Of a stretch of DNA of 12,238 nucleotides, positions 1 to 6,240 are shown piece after piece. The notes under the pieces were generated by a model that did not search any database, was not told where the DNA came from, and saw only the letters and a list, made by a program, of their open reading frames with translations. Within the stretch, counting starts at the first letter, position 1. Every line of letters begins with the position of its first letter. Both the position numbers and the translations under genes were made by a program. The stretch comes from JBDREF01 sp043820045 (GTDB lineage: Bacteria > Planctomycetota > Phycisphaerae > Sedimentisphaerales > Anaerobacaceae), in the NCBI GenBank assembly GCA_043820045.1, contig JBDREF010000106.1, forward strand, positions 1-12,238, in the 5' to 3' direction.

Positions 1-1185
1 CAACGCCAGGTTACGGTTCTCGGCTCAGGAGCCGTGGTGCACGAAGACGGCTATATCATCACCAATGCACACGTGATAGAAGGTGCAAATAAAGTCAAAG
101 TGGTATTCAGCGACGGCCGTGAGTTTCCCGCTACAGTTGTCGGCGCCGATCAACAGAAAGATTTGGCCATCCTGCTTGTCTCGACGGAGACAAAGTTGCC
201 GTCGCTTAGCCTGGGACGCAGTAACGACCTTATGATCGGTGAGACGGTAATAGCCATCGGCAATCCCTACGGCTATTCCAACACCGTTACCAGCGGAGTA
301 ATAAGTGCCGTCGGCAGGGATATTCAGGTGTCTGAAGGTTTCTGGCTGCGGGGCCTGATACAGACGGATGCCCCGACAAATCCAGGCAATAGCGGAGGGC
401 CTTTGCTGAACATCAATGGGGAGCTGATCGGTATTAACTCCGCTGTAAGACCTGATGCGCAGAACATAGGATTTGCAATACCGGTCGATACGCTTGCAAA
501 TGATCTTGGCATTATGGTTATGCCGGAACGACTGCGCCGAGTCCAGCTTGGACTGGTGCTGGGCAGGATGAAAACCATCGGCACGTCTTGCGGATTACTG
601 GTTGACCTAGTGAGCAAGGGAAGTCCCGCAGACAAGCAGGGAATCGCCGCCGGCGACCTGATTCTCAAGATTGACGGAGAGAAGCTTGCCAGCATCATAG
701 ACTTTTACGTCAGAATGAAAGATAAGCACATCGGCGAGACTATCGAACTCGAATTTGCAAAGCCGGACGGACAAAATGTGAGAATTAAGACAACGAAGCT
801 GAGACTCGAAGAAAAGCCCTTGCCCGACGGTCGCGAGCTTGCAAGAAGGTTCTTCCAAATAGAGGTCTCCGAGTTGACCGAAACCGTCGCCCGCAAATTT
901 GGCTTTGAGGGGGCGTACCCGATACTGATTGTAACCGACGTAGAGCCAAAGGGGGTAGCCGGCCAGGCCGGAATTGCTGGCGGAGATCTTCTCCTCCAGG
1001 TCAATAATGTCGCCGTGAGGAATACAAAAGAACTTTCGCTCGTACTGGAAAAGGTCAACGATGGAGACCTGGTCCAGTTTGAAATCACGCGCATCAGCGT
1101 TGGGCTCTTCGGCCAAATCGAACGTCGCTACAAAGTGTCACTGAAGGCCCAGAGTAAAACCAATGGCCGTTCCGGGTACTTGTAG
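1..1185 (+). CDS. HtrA/Do-family periplasmic serine protease (5' truncated by the window edge)
   Basis: The reading frame is open from base 1 and the gene starts upstream: the in-frame GTG at 34 lies inside the conserved protease fold, preceded by the family-typical GSG motif. Counting residues from that GTG, the catalytic triad is His13 (TNAHV), Asp43 (KDLAIL) and Ser120 (PGNSGGP), all intact. Two PDZ domains follow, at about 170-255 and 290-372; each has the GSPADKQGI/AGDLIL-type signature. By family knowledge such proteins are exported, trimeric or larger chaperone-proteases that bind C-termini of misfolded envelope proteins through the PDZ domains. The signal peptide or membrane anchor lies outside the window, so its exact location in the cell cannot be read. 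The gene is convergent with the radical SAM gene, leaving only 42 bp between stops and no clear terminator. DegP, DegQ and DegS types cannot be told apart; two PDZ domains favour the DegP/DegQ type. Confidence 0.95.
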   Translation, partial: QRQVTVLGSGAVVHEDGYIITNAHVIEGANKVKVVFSDGREFPATVVGADQQKDLAILLVSTETKLPSLSLGRSNDLMIGETVIAIGNPYGYSNTVTSGVISAVGRDIQVSEGFWLRGLIQTDAPTNPGNSGGPLLNINGELIGINSAVRPDAQNIGFAIPVDTLANDLGIMVMPERLRRVQLGLVLGRMKTIGTSCGLLVDLVSKGSPADKQGIAAGDLILKIDGEKLASIIDFYVRMKDKHIGETIELEFAKPDGQNVRIKTTKLRLEEKPLPDGRELARRFFQIEVSELTETVARKFGFEGAYPILIVTDVEPKGVAGQAGIAGGDLLLQVNNVAVRNTKELSLVLEKVNDGDLVQFEITRISVGLFGQIERRYKVSLKAQSKTNGRSGYL

Positions 1186-1227
1186 ACATCGCAGAAGTGC
1201 GGGCCAACTCTCTATTTTCCGCCACCT

Positions 1228-2688
1228 TCAACCGCTATTCTCAGGACGGTTTCGCAGTTGCCGCAGAATGTCCCAATAGGCCCCGCGTGCACCGTTGAGA
1301 ATCGCCTGAGCGAGCAACAGATTCTCATTGTAGTTGTAGTCGGCCGAATCGGAAGTTATCGAGTCCCTATGAGAGGTTTCGTCCATGGGCTCAAAGAACC
1401 TTCTGTCCCCGCCGATCAGGTCCTTCACCAATTCCGCCGGACGCTCGCCCAAAGCGCCGGATATATAGAAAGTCGGTTTTAGCAAATCTATCGGCCCGGA
1501 GTATTTACGGCGGATGTTGGCGTCTTTTCCTTCCTGGAGTTCTTTTTCGACTATCTTCTCCATGGCCGTGTGGGGATAAACTCTGACGCCAAGTGCGGCA
1601 CCCGCACAGTCGGGATTGATTCTTTTTATGAAGTCGATCGTCTCCCGGACTGTTTGCGGCGTTTCGCCGGGCCCGCCTAACAAAAGGTCTATCATAACGG
1701 CAATGCCGTTCAGCCGGCAAAGCTCGACCGCTGTTGCGATATCCTTGCTGTTATGCTGCTGGCGATAAGTTCGCAGCATTGCCTCGCAGCCTGAGTCCCC
1801 TGTAAAATCTATTCCAACACATCCCGCCCGGGCCATCGCTCCGGCAAGATCCGCGTCGAACGGCGCTGGTGACAAGTATGCGTACCAGCGAATCTTATTC
1901 CCGAGCGAGCGCCTGCTGAACTCCTCGCAGACTGCATAAGCGTGGCTCCGGGGGACATTGAACTCGGAGTCGCAAAGATGAAAAACGTCTATTCCTCGTG
2001 ACAGAAGGCATTGAACTTCATCGGCAACCTCCGCGGTATTCCGTAGCCTTGGTGTGCCGCCTTTTGCCAACGGGTCGGCGCAGTATATGCAGTTGCGGTT
2101 ACAGCCGCGTTTGGTTTCCAGGCCGCATTGGCCGCCCCGTTCGAAATAGGTCAAGTTATCAATAAAATCACGAGCCGGATTTAAGGAAATCGAATCCGGC
2201 CACGATGGCGGATTGCAACGGGTTTTGCCATTCTCACGCCATATGAGGCCCGGGACATCCGCGAATTTTCTTGCCGTTCGCAGTTGTTGAATCAGTGCCG
2301 CTATCGCGGGCTCACCGTCGCCGCGGACACCGAAATCGACGCCTGTGTACTCGAAGATCGGCCCCGCTAAGATTGAAAATCCGACTCCGCCCATCACAAT
2401 CGGCGCTTCGGTCAAATCGCGGATAGTCTCGACGGTGGCTTTCAGCGCAGGGACAAACCAGTCGGCACTGGGCCAAAAGCAATCATCATTATTTCGAAAA
2501 GAAATCCCCACCAGTTCCGGTTGGCAGGCAGAAAAATGCTTAGCTAGCGCCGTTGCCGGCTCATCAGCCAGACCGAGGTCAACAACCTCCACGCCAATAC
2601 CAGCCCTTTGGGCTGAACCGGCGAGGTAATCCAGGCCGATTGGGCCGATGGCCGGAGTCATTCTGTTTGTATTGATTAGTGTGAGCAT
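1228..2688 (-). CDS. B12-binding-domain radical SAM enzyme, substrate unknown
   Basis: 486 residues. The N-terminal part (about 1-140) has the Rossmann-like layout of a cobalamin-binding domain: a start typical of the class (LTLINTNRM), GPIGLDYLA, then VDFGVRGDGEPA near 117-128. The DxHxxG motif that ligates B12 through histidine is not visible, as in several radical SAM relatives that bind B12 base-off without it. The radical SAM core follows with a CxxxCxxC cluster motif, Cys196/Cys200/Cys203 (GCNRNCIYCAD), and the strand DLLLGGPGETPQTV near 334-347. Enzymes of this class cleave S-adenosylmethionine using a 4Fe-4S cluster and often methylate or rearrange unactivated carbons; nothing here fixes the substrate. 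The C-terminal part (about 400-486) is unassigned. ATG at 2688 is the best start, although there is no Shine-Dalgarno sequence and a terminator hairpin ends 8 nt upstream. The gene is last in a minus-strand series after the barrel protein and trpB2. Confidence 0.9.
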   Translation of the reverse strand: MLTLINTNRMTPAIGPIGLDYLAGSAQRAGIGVEVVDLGLADEPATALAKHFSACQPELVGISFRNNDDCFWPSADWFVPALKATVETIRDLTEAPIVMGGVGFSILAGPIFEYTGVDFGVRGDGEPAIAALIQQLRTARKFADVPGLIWRENGKTRCNPPSWPDSISLNPARDFIDNLTYFERGGQCGLETKRGCNRNCIYCADPLAKGGTPRLRNTAEVADEVQCLLSRGIDVFHLCDSEFNVPRSHAYAVCEEFSRRSLGNKIRWYAYLSPAPFDADLAGAMARAGCVGIDFTGDSGCEAMLRTYRQQHNSKDIATAVELCRLNGIAVMIDLLLGGPGETPQTVRETIDFIKRINPDCAGAALGVRVYPHTAMEKIVEKELQEGKDANIRRKYSGPIDLLKPTFYISGALGERPAELVKDLIGGDRRFFEPMDETSHRDSITSDSADYNYNENLLLAQAILNGARGAYWDILRQLRNRPENSG

Positions 2689-2690
2689 TA

Positions 2691-2723
2691 AATAGAAAAG
2701 GCTGGTTTCAGGAACCAGCCTTT
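2691..2723 (-). terminator. Rho-independent terminator behind the outer-membrane protein gene
   Basis: A perfect 11-bp stem pairs AAAGGCTGGTT (2697-2707) with AACCAGCCTTT (2713-2723) around a 5-nt loop. Read on the minus strand the stem runs straight into TTTTCTATTTA, a T-rich tail. It lies 34 nt after the stop of the barrel-protein gene (2758), which is the expected place. The mirrored A/T ends mean it might also work weakly in the other direction. The radical SAM start codon begins just 8 nt beyond the stem, so the hairpin could also influence translation or read-through into that gene. Confidence 0.85.
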
Positions 2724-2757
2724 CCGGAGATGTAGCACAATAGATTCTGAATCATTT

Positions 2758-3564
2758 TCAGAATTTGCACGTCATGCTTAGTCCGAGCCAGGTCTCGTCC
2801 TTGTCGTCATTCACCGAACTATCCATCGTTATCTGATGGTAAACTCCGGGAGTCAGAGTGACGCTTTCGGCGAGGTCGAAGTTTGTCGAAATGCCGAAGA
2901 CGGCGTTCGACCAGTCATGGTCAACATTCTGACCGCCAGGTCCGACACCATCATTGAACACGACCTCCGAATGCAGGTTCAAGATTTGCTCGGGAGTGTC
3001 GGGCAGCAAACCCGCAGTCGTCAAGGCGTAGTCGAGCATAAAGATATGTGCAAAACCAGAGGCCGTCCCATTGGAATTGGGAGATCCAACCAGTGAACCG
3101 CTGCTGCTCGGCCAGAGCTTCACAAGGACATAGCTTGGAACGACACCGGCGGGACATAACTTTGGCCACGAAAGAACGGTATGTATTTCCTGGAGGTCGG
3201 CATCTTCGGTGCTCCTGTCTGGATAGTTGAAATAAACCCATCCAAGCCTGTACATAGTTGCATAAGCTTCGTCCTGGTACAGACCGTTCTGGTAATACAA
3301 GGTGTAGTCCCATCGCTCACTAAGTTCGAATCCGCTTGCGTTGGCCCTGTGTCCGGTGACATTCACTCCAAAGCCCGTACCAAACAGGTCGAGGTCGATG
3401 CTGGGCTGAACCGCGCTCTTGTCCCCATAAACATCGAAGCCTCGCCAGATGTACTTGCTCAGGTAGGTCAAGTCAACGGAACCGTGCAGATCGCCGTCCT
3501 GAGCCTGTACTACACATCCTATGACCAACAAAAACACAGCACTTACCAAGATTCTCAGTCTCAT
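2758..3564 (-). CDS. Secreted outer-membrane beta-barrel protein (TorF/TIGR02001 porin-like)
   Basis: 268 residues from the second ATG. The start at 3564 is chosen because AAGGAG (3571-3576) lies 6 nt upstream of it, whereas the ATG at 3570 directly abuts that Shine-Dalgarno sequence. The N-terminus is a classical signal peptide: basic MRLR, a hydrophobic stretch, then a probable signal peptidase I site after VVQA. A VIGC sequence inside it could be read as a weak lipobox, but a lipoprotein is less likely for a barrel. The mature part opens with alternating strands (VDLTYLSKYIWRGFDVYG), typical of the putative-porin family seen in TorF-like proteins, and ends in a Phe preceded by alternating hydrophobics (LSMTCKF), the usual signal for barrel assembly. 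Strands with aromatic girdles continue throughout. It probably forms an outer-membrane channel or structural barrel; what it transports is unknown. It lies 100 bp after trpB2 and ends in a strong terminator. Confidence 0.75.
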   Translation of the reverse strand: MRLRILVSAVFLLVIGCVVQAQDGDLHGSVDLTYLSKYIWRGFDVYGDKSAVQPSIDLDLFGTGFGVNVTGHRANASGFELSERWDYTLYYQNGLYQDEAYATMYRLGWVYFNYPDRSTEDADLQEIHTVLSWPKLCPAGVVPSYVLVKLWPSSSGSLVGSPNSNGTASGFAHIFMLDYALTTAGLLPDTPEQILNLHSEVVFNDGVGPGGQNVDHDWSNAVFGISTNFDLAESVTLTPGVYHQITMDSSVNDDKDETWLGLSMTCKF

Positions 3565-3664
3565 AATCATCTCCTTAAAAAACGTTACCTTATCTCTAAA
3601 ACCCTTGCCCTAATAAATTGCCTCAAATACAGTTCGCAGTCAAGTCAAAAAAAACAACAATTTT

Positions 3665-5059
3665 TTACCATTTCCCACTTTTTCTCATTTCTGCCTTAGG
3701 CAGATTTTCAAGGTCTTTCGTGTATTTTTGCAGCTCTTCTTCCGGCAGCTCATAATCAGTCAGTTTTCCGGACAGATAAGCATCGTAACCGAGCAGGTCC
3801 ATCAGGCCGTGTCCGCTGTAATTGAACAGTATCACTTTTTCTTTGCCTTCCTCTTTTGCCTTCTGGGCTTCGTCAATTACGGCCGCGAGCGCCTGGCTGG
3901 TTTCAGGAGCGGCGATGAATCCTTCCGTTCGGGACCATGTTATCGCAGCTTCATAGGATTGCAACTGGTGGTATGCTCTCGGTTCCAGCAGACCTTCGAC
4001 AATTGCCTGGCAAACCAGCGGCGCCATGCCGTGGTACCGTAGCCCTCCGGCGTGAATCGGAGGCGGCACGAAGGCGTGTCCGAGCGTGTACATTGCCAGC
4101 AGCGGCGTCGTGCAGGCGGTATCGCCGAAGTCGTAAGCAAAAGGTGCACGTGTCATAGTCGGACATGCGGTCGGTTCGACAGGAATGATTTTAATATCGG
4201 CACCATTGATCTTATCAGCGACAAACGGGAACGACAAGCCGGCGAAGTTACTGCCGCCGCCGGCGCATCCAATGACGATATCCGGCAGTTTTTCTCCCGC
4301 CATTTTGAGTTGTTTCTTGGCTTCAAGGCCGATTATAGTCTGGTGCAAAAGAACGTGGTTCAGCACGCTGCCGAGAGAATAGCGGGTTTTGCCTGACTTA
4401 TCGGTGACCGCCTGCTCGATTGCCTCGCTGATGGCAATGCCCAGACTGCCCGGCGTGTCGGGCATTTCTTTCAGGACTTTTCTTCCGGCATTCGTCTCAG
4501 GGCTCGGACTGGCAACGCAGTTTGCGCCCCAGACTCCCATCATCATTTTTCTGAACGGCTTCTGGTCAAAACTTATTCTGACCATAAAGACCTTACACTC
4601 AAGCCCCAACAGTTTGCAGGCAAAGGCGAGAGCGCTGCCCCATTGGCCGGCTCCAGTCTCTGTCGTCAGTCTTTCGATGCCGGCCTGTTTGTTGTACCAT
4701 GCCTGGGCAACGGCTGTGTTTGGTTTGTGGCTTCCGGGCGGGCTGACACTTTCATCCTTGTAGTAGATGCGGGCCGGCGTCTTCAAGTACTCCTCAAGAT
4801 ATACCGCCCTTCTCAGAGGCGCCGGCCGCCAGCGATAGAGAATGTTCAAAATCTCTTCCGGGATATCTATCCACCTCTCAGTGCTGACTTCCTGTTCGAT
4901 CAGATTCATCGGAAACACCGGCGCAAGCATATCAGGCGAGACAGGTTTTCCATCGGGTCCGAGCGGCGGAAGCAATGGCGTGGGCAGGTCCGCCGCCAGG
5001 TTATACCATTGTCGAGGGATGTCACTCTCGTTCAGCAATATCTTTACTTGTTTCATCAT
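3665..5059 (-). CDS. trpB2: Tryptophan synthase beta chain-like protein, TrpB2 class
   Basis: 464 residues from ATG 5059. An open frame reaches 5131, but that longer start overlaps the promoter -10/transcription start region, whereas AAGGAG (5064-5069) sits 4 nt before 5059 and 7 nt before a second ATG at 5056. The product is a fold-type II PLP enzyme: the Schiff-base lysine is Lys112 in SPPGSHKPNTA, the substrate loop is ETGAGQWG (135-142), and the phosphate-binding loop is GCAGGGSN (264-271). SGHG near 415-418 lies in the cofactor pocket. The N-terminal extension with IPRQWYNLAADLP and the length of about 460 residues are typical of TrpB2 rather than TrpB1 (about 400). TrpB condenses indole or its equivalent with serine to form tryptophan. 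TrpB2 proteins often occur without a neighbouring trpA, as here, and are thought to salvage indole or partner with a distant TrpA. The next gene downstream is the barrel protein, with no convincing terminator between them. Confidence 0.95.
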   Translation of the reverse strand: MMKQVKILLNESDIPRQWYNLAADLPTPLLPPLGPDGKPVSPDMLAPVFPMNLIEQEVSTERWIDIPEEILNILYRWRPAPLRRAVYLEEYLKTPARIYYKDESVSPPGSHKPNTAVAQAWYNKQAGIERLTTETGAGQWGSALAFACKLLGLECKVFMVRISFDQKPFRKMMMGVWGANCVASPSPETNAGRKVLKEMPDTPGSLGIAISEAIEQAVTDKSGKTRYSLGSVLNHVLLHQTIIGLEAKKQLKMAGEKLPDIVIGCAGGGSNFAGLSFPFVADKINGADIKIIPVEPTACPTMTRAPFAYDFGDTACTTPLLAMYTLGHAFVPPPIHAGGLRYHGMAPLVCQAIVEGLLEPRAYHQLQSYEAAITWSRTEGFIAAPETSQALAAVIDEAQKAKEEGKEKVILFNYSGHGLMDLLGYDAYLSGKLTDYELPEEELQKYTKDLENLPKAEMRKSGKW

Positions 5060-5134
5060 TGTGCTCCTTACAAAAGCCGAGTTATCGATTAGACGCCCTT
5101 GGCGATTCAATTCGCGGTAACCTAAAGCCATGCG

Positions 5135-5163
5135 ATATTAATGCGCATCTGCATGAAGGTCAA
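5135..5163 (-). promoter_or_regulatory. Sigma-70-type promoter for trpB2
   Basis: On the minus strand a -35 TTGACC (5158-5163) and a -10 TAATAT (5135-5140) are separated by exactly 17 nt. Transcription would begin near 5128, giving a leader of about 70 nt before the AAGGAG-ATG of trpB2. This placement is an independent argument against the longer trpB2 start at 5131. No operator or attenuator was recognised in the short leader. Confidence 0.65.
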
Positions 5164-5273
5164 GCGCAATTGCTAATGCTGAAATTCAAATGGTGAGTCT
5201 GTCGTTACTTGGGACATGAAAGACGGCAATGACCTACTCTGACGGTAGGATTTCGAATGGGCCCTCCTTGTCA

Positions 5274-5299
5274 CGGGAGTACCTCCCGGCCACTGCCGG
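5274..5299. repeat. Two overlapping, mutually exclusive hairpins
   Basis: CGGGAG (5274-5279) pairs with CTCCCG (5283-5288) over a 3-nt loop. CCGGC (5286-5290) pairs with GCCGG (5295-5299) over a 4-nt loop. The two stems share bases 5286-5288, so only one can form fully at a time. On the plus strand the second is followed after a few bases by a short T run (CTTTTC), too weak to call a terminator. Confidence 0.5.
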
Positions 5300-5420
5300 A
5301 AGAACTTTTCAAAACCCCTGTCGCTTATTCGCAGGCCGCTTCATAAGAACTTTGGCCAAAAACTCTTAGGACTTCTTGAGGCTTTGAAAACACCCGTGGC
5401 CACCATTGACGGTGTGGGCA

Positions 5421-5477
5421 ATGACACTCCGGCCGACAAGATAGGCAGTGTGGGCAAATTGTGTGAGTGAGTGTCAT
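5421..5477. repeat. 9-bp inverted repeat with a GTGTGGGCAA-type direct repeat inside
   Basis: ATGACACTC (5421-5429) is exactly complementary to GAGTGTCAT (5469-5477), with 39 nt between the arms. GTGTGGGCAA occurs just before the left arm (5412-5421) and again between the arms (about 5448-5457), 36 nt later. No flanking element or open frame explains it. Confidence 0.45.
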
Positions 5478-5519
5478 GTATCGGAGCCAGATGTCCGTGT
5501 CTCGTGGACAACGGGAGGG

Positions 5520-5608
5520 CCGGACAATCCCGGGGGACGATCGGGACAGTCCCGGACAAGCTGTTCAGGCGGTTGATTCAGTCTTCCGGTCTGCGGTCTG
5601 CGGTTTGC
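5520..5608. repeat. GC-rich direct repeats and a 7-bp tandem triplet
   Basis: CCGGACAA occurs at 5520-5527 and 5552-5559, flanking the self-complementary GGGACAGTCCC at about 5543-5553. Further right, GGTCTGC, GGTCTGC and GGTTTGC stand in tandem at 5588-5608. The tandem could be slippage; the paired CCGGACAA boxes could be binding sites. Neither is recognised. Confidence 0.4.
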
Positions 5609-5663
5609 AGCGATCACCCATACGGCCAGTCTTGAATTTTTTCGCTTTTATGGTGAAAAACAG

Positions 5664-5692
5664 TTGCCTATTGCAGCGTCACTCGTTATAAT
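5664..5692 (+). promoter_or_regulatory. Near-consensus sigma-70 promoter for the SANT-like gene
   Basis: TTGCCT (5664-5669) and a perfect TATAAT (5687-5692) are separated by 17 nt. Transcription should start near 5699, about 47 nt before the ATG at 5746, with a purine-rich GAAAGGGGG ribosome-binding stretch in between. This is the best -10 box in the window and suggests strong or constitutive expression of a very small protein. Confidence 0.75.
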
Positions 5693-5745
5693 TCAACGAA
5701 ATATGTCACATGCCACGGTTCCGGAATAACGAAAGGGGGCACACG

Positions 5746-5958
5746 ATGGCAAAAAAGAAAGCGGGAAAGACAAAGAAGGCTATCAAGGGTGTGTGGTTGA
5801 AGAACGAGGTGGCTCTGCTGAGAAAGCTCTTTCCGAATAACGCCACTGCCGAGATAGCTGCGAAGCTCGGAAGGCCTACCGATGCAGTAAAAAAGAAGGC
5901 CTCCAGGATGGGACTCCGCAAATCGAAAAAGTATATGAAGTCCCTCGGCAGAGCATAG
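5746..5958 (+). CDS. Small basic SANT/Myb-like putative DNA-binding protein
   Basis: 70 residues from ATG 5746, chosen over an in-frame start at 5710 because AGGGGG (about 5733-5739) sits at the right distance and the upstream residues are not conserved-looking. Residues 1-14 are a Lys-rich tail (MAKKKAGKTKK) like the tails of histone-like proteins. Residues about 15-60 resemble a compact three-helix SANT/Myb or GcrA-like helix-turn-helix: Trp17 followed by Glu21 and LLRKLFP (helix 1), NATAEIAAKLGR (helix 2), and PTDAVKKKASRMGLRK (helix 3, the likely recognition helix). It should be cytoplasmic and bind DNA, possibly as an abundant chromosome or transcription factor. It has its own strong promoter and no operon partner; a weak terminator may follow. 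The target is unknown. The domain call rests on pattern recognition only. Confidence 0.75.
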   Translation: MAKKKAGKTKKAIKGVWLKNEVALLRKLFPNNATAEIAAKLGRPTDAVKKKASRMGLRKSKKYMKSLGRA

Positions 5959-6049
5959 GCTATCTGAGGCTGGCCCTGCATAAGTGACGGTGTATCGGAA
6001 TCTTGTCTGTGCGGAGACGATGCCGCTGGATTCTTAGCCATGTTAGGTG

Positions 6050-6088
6050 CGCTCGTGTACGTGTTGCATGAGCGGTGAGTGTCTTTTT
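6050..6088 (+). terminator. Weak candidate terminator after the SANT-like gene
   Basis: CGCTCGTG (6050-6057) pairs with CATGAGCG (6067-6074), eight pairs including one G-T, around a 9-nt loop. A TTTTT run stands at 6084-6088, 9 nt after the stem, which is too far for an ideal intrinsic terminator. A second CGCTC at 6090-6094 can compete for the GAGCG arm, so the region may switch between two folds. Confidence 0.35.
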
Positions 6089-6150
6089 GCGCTCCTGCAG
6101 CCTGTTTTGGCAAATCTCAAGTCCTATTCGCGATTGTTCATTCTAAATAG

Positions 6151-6179
6151 TTGACATTCGCGCCCAATGGCGTTATTCT
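6151..6179 (+). promoter_or_regulatory. Sigma-70-type promoter for trpS-scpA
   Basis: A perfect -35 TTGACA (6151-6156) is followed after 17 nt by TATTCT (6174-6179). Transcription would begin near 6186, about 55 nt before the TTG start of trpS. The TTG that opens the longest trpS frame is simply the first three bases of this -35 box, which rules it out as a start codon. Confidence 0.7.
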
Positions 6180-6240
6180 TTTTGGGTCTGTTTTGTGTTT
6201 TTTGGTTCAGGTTCCTCAGTTTTTGGTATCGGGAGGTAGC

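Larger units (their letters stand above)
5164..5663. other. Gene-free block of 500 bp rich in small repeats, between divergent promoters
   Basis: No convincing coding frame covers this stretch: the open frames of about 70 codons in it lack a Shine-Dalgarno sequence and have Pro/Ser/Thr-rich, low-information translations. It contains many short self-complementary elements: CCTAC/GTAGG at 5233-5249, two overlapping hairpins at 5274-5299, the palindrome TTTGGCCAAA at 5351-5360, the repeated AAGAACTTT at 5300-5308 and 5345-5353, TTTTCAAA/TTTGAAAA at 5306-5313 and 5383-5390, a 9-bp inverted repeat at 5421-5477 and GC-rich direct repeats at 5520-5608. It could be a double regulatory region, a structured RNA gene or eroded sequence. 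I compared it by eye with common riboswitches, 6S RNA, SRP RNA, RNase P RNA and tmRNA and found no match. Confidence 0.5.

Noticed and set aside
324..1116. Three minus-strand open frames of 124-169 codons inside the protease gene
   Set aside because: They lie antisense to an unmistakable HtrA protease, have no Shine-Dalgarno sequence and show biased, unconvincing translations.
3571..3664. Promoter for the barrel-protein gene from TTGACT boxes in the T-rich gap
   Set aside because: No -10 box at an acceptable distance; the gene may be read from the trpB2 promoter instead.
5060..5131. 24-residue N-terminal extension of TrpB2 from ATG 5131
   Set aside because: The ATG lies within a few bases of the predicted transcription start (-10 at 5135-5140), and the downstream ATG 5059 has an AAGGAG site and the family's normal N-terminus.
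5235..5270. tRNA-like T-loop (ATTCGAAAT on the minus strand)
   Set aside because: The flanking bases do not form the 5-bp T stem, and no acceptor stem or anticodon arm could be laid out.
5220..5345. Possible cobalamin-type or other riboswitch, suggested by GGCCACTGCCGG and paired stems
   Set aside because: The conserved B12-box and the rest of the cobalamin core are absent, and no gene follows directly on the plus strand; other known riboswitch cores also do not match.
5341..5691. Open frames of 72 and 74 codons in the intergenic block
   Set aside because: No ribosome-binding site, low-complexity composition, and they run across the repeat elements and into the promoter of the SANT-like gene.
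5706..6113. 135-codon minus-strand frame opposite the SANT-like gene
   Set aside because: It is the antisense shadow of a lysine-rich gene, which produces a Phe-rich translation; the plus-strand gene has promoter, ribosome site and domain.
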